From the NCBI RefSeq assembly GCF_946221155.1, contig NZ_CAMIAN010000066.1, positions 1-7,315 of the forward strand: a DNA stretch of 7,315 bases, read 5' to 3'. The number at the start of each line of letters is the position of its first letter. The first letter of the stretch is position 1. Origin of the DNA: an uncultured Corynebacterium sp. Lineage in GTDB: Bacteria; Actinomycetota; Actinomycetes; Mycobacteriales; Mycobacteriaceae. A model generated the notes under the pieces. It did no database searches and was not told where the DNA came from. It worked only from the letters and a program-made list of their open reading frames with translations. Shown piece by piece: positions 5,623 through 7,315 of the stretch. The translations under genes were made by a program, and so were the position numbers.

Positions 5623-6513
5623 GTGCTTCGACTGATTACTGCGCTTACACCGATAATCTGGGGAACGACGTACATCGTCACCACGAACCTGCTGCCGCCT
5701 GGGCGGCCGCTGCTGGCGGGTGTGCTGCGTGCGCTACCTGCGGGTTTGATGCTGCTGCTGTGGTTCCGCAGGCTGCCGCGCGGGCAGTGGTGGTGGAAGT
5801 CCGCGGTGCTGGGGGTTGTGAACATCGGCGGCTTCTTTGCTCTGCTGTTCGCGGCGGCGTACCTGCTGCCGGGCGGCGTGGCTGCGATTGTGACGAACAC
5901 GGCGCCCCTGTGGGTGATCGCCCTGAGCCCGGCGCTATTGGGCACGCGCATTCAGCCGTATCAGGTGATCAGCGCGCTCGTCGCTGTGGTGGGTGTGGCT
6001 TGTTTGGTATTGACGCCCGCCGCAGCCCTGAATGCCGGCGGCATCCTTGCGGGCTTGGGCGCCAGTGTGTGCATGGGGCTGGGTGCGATTCTGGCGAAGA
6101 AGTGGGGTAAGCCGGACGATGTGCCGCAGCTGGCGGTGACGGGCTGGCAGCTGACTTTCGGCGGGTTGTTCCTGGTTCCGCTGCTGCTGGTAATGGAGGG
6201 GCTGCCGGACCACCTGACCGGCCAGAATGTGTTGGGTTATACGTACCTGACTATCTTCGGCGCCCTGATTGCGTATGGCATCTGGTTCCACGGTTTGGCC
6301 AAGTTGGACGTGGTGCAGGTGGCGATCCTGGGCGTGCTGAGCCCGGTGACGGCTACGTTCCTGGGAGTGGTGTTCGTCGGCGAGCGGCTTTCGCTGGTGC
6401 AGTGGGTTGGCCTGCTGCTGGTGCTGGCGGCGCTGGTGTTGGTGCAGACGGGCGGGTGGCCGCGGCGGCGCGGGGCCCGCGGGAGCAGGCGGCTCACCAA
6501 GCCACGCGCCTAA
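5623..6513 (+). CDS. EamA/DMT-superfamily exporter, PecM-like
   Basis: The 296-residue product is a hydrophobic protein with about ten membrane segments, near residues 4-20, 30-48, 61-81, 86-105, 113-131, 138-157, 170-190, 205-222, 229-252 and 260-275. It is arranged as the two five-helix EamA repeats of drug/metabolite transporters. The N-terminal PIIWGTTYIVTTNLLPPGRP and LLAGVLRALPAGLMLLL resemble PecM, an efflux protein, and related permeases. LSPVTATFLGVVFVGE (239-254) is the usual conserved stretch of the second repeat. The C-terminal 18 residues are Arg/Lys-rich and probably cytoplasmic. The GTG at 5623 is the first start after the upstream stop and in the same frame, only three codons beyond it. 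No strong ribosome-binding site is visible, so translation is probably coupled. The substrate is not predictable. It sits between two genes that I recall as adjacent in mycobacteria. Confidence 0.88.
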   Translation: MLRLITALTPIIWGTTYIVTTNLLPPGRPLLAGVLRALPAGLMLLLWFRRLPRGQWWWKSAVLGVVNIGGFFALLFAAAYLLPGGVAAIVTNTAPLWVIALSPALLGTRIQPYQVISALVAVVGVACLVLTPAAALNAGGILAGLGASVCMGLGAILAKKWGKPDDVPQLAVTGWQLTFGGLFLVPLLLVMEGLPDHLTGQNVLGYTYLTIFGALIAYGIWFHGLAKLDVVQVAILGVLSPVTATFLGVVFVGERLSLVQWVGLLLVLAALVLVQTGGWPRRRGARGSRRLTKPRA

Positions 6514-6564
6514 GCCGCCGCGATCGCTTGCATGGCGCCGGGCCGCGAGCTTGGTCCGCCGTGC
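6514..6564. other. Short gap between convergent genes, no clear terminator
   Basis: The 51 bp between the two stop codons are GC-rich, with short GC-rich inverted pieces but no T-run on either strand. I cannot mark a rho-independent terminator, and the two transcripts may overlap. Confidence 0.4.
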
Positions 6565-7315
6565 CTAGCTCTGCGGCAGCTCGAGCACGATCTTGCCGGT
6601 GACCTCCCCGGCCAGCAGTGCCTCGTGCGCGGCGGCGGCTTCGGCGATGGGCATGATCCGGTCGATGTGGTGGGTGATCTTCCCACTTTCCAGCAGCGGC
6701 CAGACGTGGCGCAGGGTTTCGGCGACGATGCGTGCCTTGTCTTGCTTGTCGCGGTAGCGCAGGCCGGTGGCGCTGATGTTTCCGCGCTTGCTGAGTAGCT
6801 TGGCGATGTTCAGTTCGCCCTTCACGCCGCCTTGCATGCCGATGATGACGATGTGCCCGTCGGGGGCCAGGGCCTTGATATTGCGGTCGAGGTATTTGGC
6901 GCCGATGATGTCCAGGATCACGTCCGCCCCGCCGTGTTCAGCGAGGACGTCGGCGAAGTCTTCTTCCTTATAGTTAATAAGGATGTCCGCGCCGTAGCGG
7001 CGGCATACGTGCAGCTTTTCTTCGGAGCCGGCGGTGACGGCCACGGTGGCGCCGAGGGCTTTGGCTAGTTGGATGCCGAAGATGCCGATGCCTCCGCCGC
7101 CGCCGTGGAACAGGATGGTATCGCGTTCGCGCAGGCGGGCGGTCATCATGATGTTGGACCAGACGGTGCAGGCAACTTCCACCACGCTCGCGGCTTCGGC
7201 GAGGCTGTATCCGGCGGGGATGGGCAGCAGTTGGCCTTCGGGCACGGTGGCGTATTCGCTGTATCCGCCCCCGGAGAGCAGGACTGCGACTTCGTCGCCG
7301 GGGTGCCAAGGGGCT
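6565..7315 (-). CDS. NAD(P)H:quinone oxidoreductase, PIG3-type MDR family (5' end beyond window)
   Basis: About 250 C-terminal residues are in the window; the start and the N-terminal catalytic part lie past 7315. The frame runs without interruption to the edge, beginning in-window with PWHPGDEVAVLLSGGGYSEY. The GTG at 7245 (VPEGQ) is therefore internal and not the start. The segment contains EVACTVWSN, the Rossmann dinucleotide-binding loop HGGGGGIGIFGIQLAKALG (about 7050-7107), ILDIIGAKYLDRN and the end GKIVLELPQS, all typical of zinc-independent medium-chain quinone oxidoreductases of the PIG3 group. These reduce quinones with NADPH in the cytosol. AASVVEVACT replaces the commoner AALPE motif. 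It is convergent with the transporter gene. The likely M. tuberculosis counterpart is Rv3777, adjacent to Rv3778c. Confidence 0.92.
   Translation of the reverse strand, partial: APWHPGDEVAVLLSGGGYSEYATVPEGQLLPIPAGYSLAEAASVVEVACTVWSNIMMTARLRERDTILFHGGGGGIGIFGIQLAKALGATVAVTAGSEEKLHVCRRYGADILINYKEEDFADVLAEHGGADVILDIIGAKYLDRNIKALAPDGHIVIIGMQGGVKGELNIAKLLSKRGNISATGLRYRDKQDKARIVAETLRHVWPLLESGKITHHIDRIMPIAEAAAAHEALLAGEVTGKIVLELPQS

Overview
The window reads as a high-GC actinobacterial chromosome, most probably Corynebacterium. The main evidence is a two-component Wzm/Wzt polysaccharide ABC exporter next to an aminotransferase-V-like gene and a PIG3-type quinone oxidoreductase. As I recall it, this is the neighbourhood of Rv3777, Rv3778c and the Rv3781/Rv3783 galactan exporter in Mycobacterium tuberculosis. 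GTG starts and high-GC codon use agree with this. The genus call is inference from gene content and protein similarity; no search was run.

Left part (1-2185) is accessory in character. A reverse-strand gene (57-1175) encodes an AbiEi-like winged-helix protein fused to a DUF559/Vsr-like nuclease-fold domain, with no partner toxin visible. It is followed by about 1 kb without a convincing gene (1176-2185). That stretch holds an inverted pair of DnaA-box-like 9-mers, two diverged copies of a 155-bp element built from perfectly conserved 16-17-bp inverted arms, an 18-bp minisatellite and a duplicated copy of the 3' end of wzt.

Middle part (2186-3887) is a reverse-strand operon, wzm then wzt, encoding the permease and ATPase of a lipid-linked glycan exporter, most likely for the arabinogalactan galactan precursor. 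A 17-bp tandem duplication at the wzm/wzt junction supplies most of the wzt Shine-Dalgarno sequence. No galactosyltransferase gene follows wzt in this window. A 397-bp divergent intergenic region (3888-4284) separates this operon from the next.

Right part (4285-7315): a forward pair comprises a cysteine-desulfurase-fold protein that appears to have lost its PLP lysine and other cofactor residues, and a 10-TM EamA/DMT exporter resembling PecM, 9 nt downstream. Converging on them is the 3' portion of an NAD(P)H:quinone oxidoreductase gene cut by the window edge. The most unusual points are the apparent PLP-less pseudo-enzyme, the paired inverted-arm elements, and the recurrent small duplications that copy stop codons at the ends of wzm and wzt.
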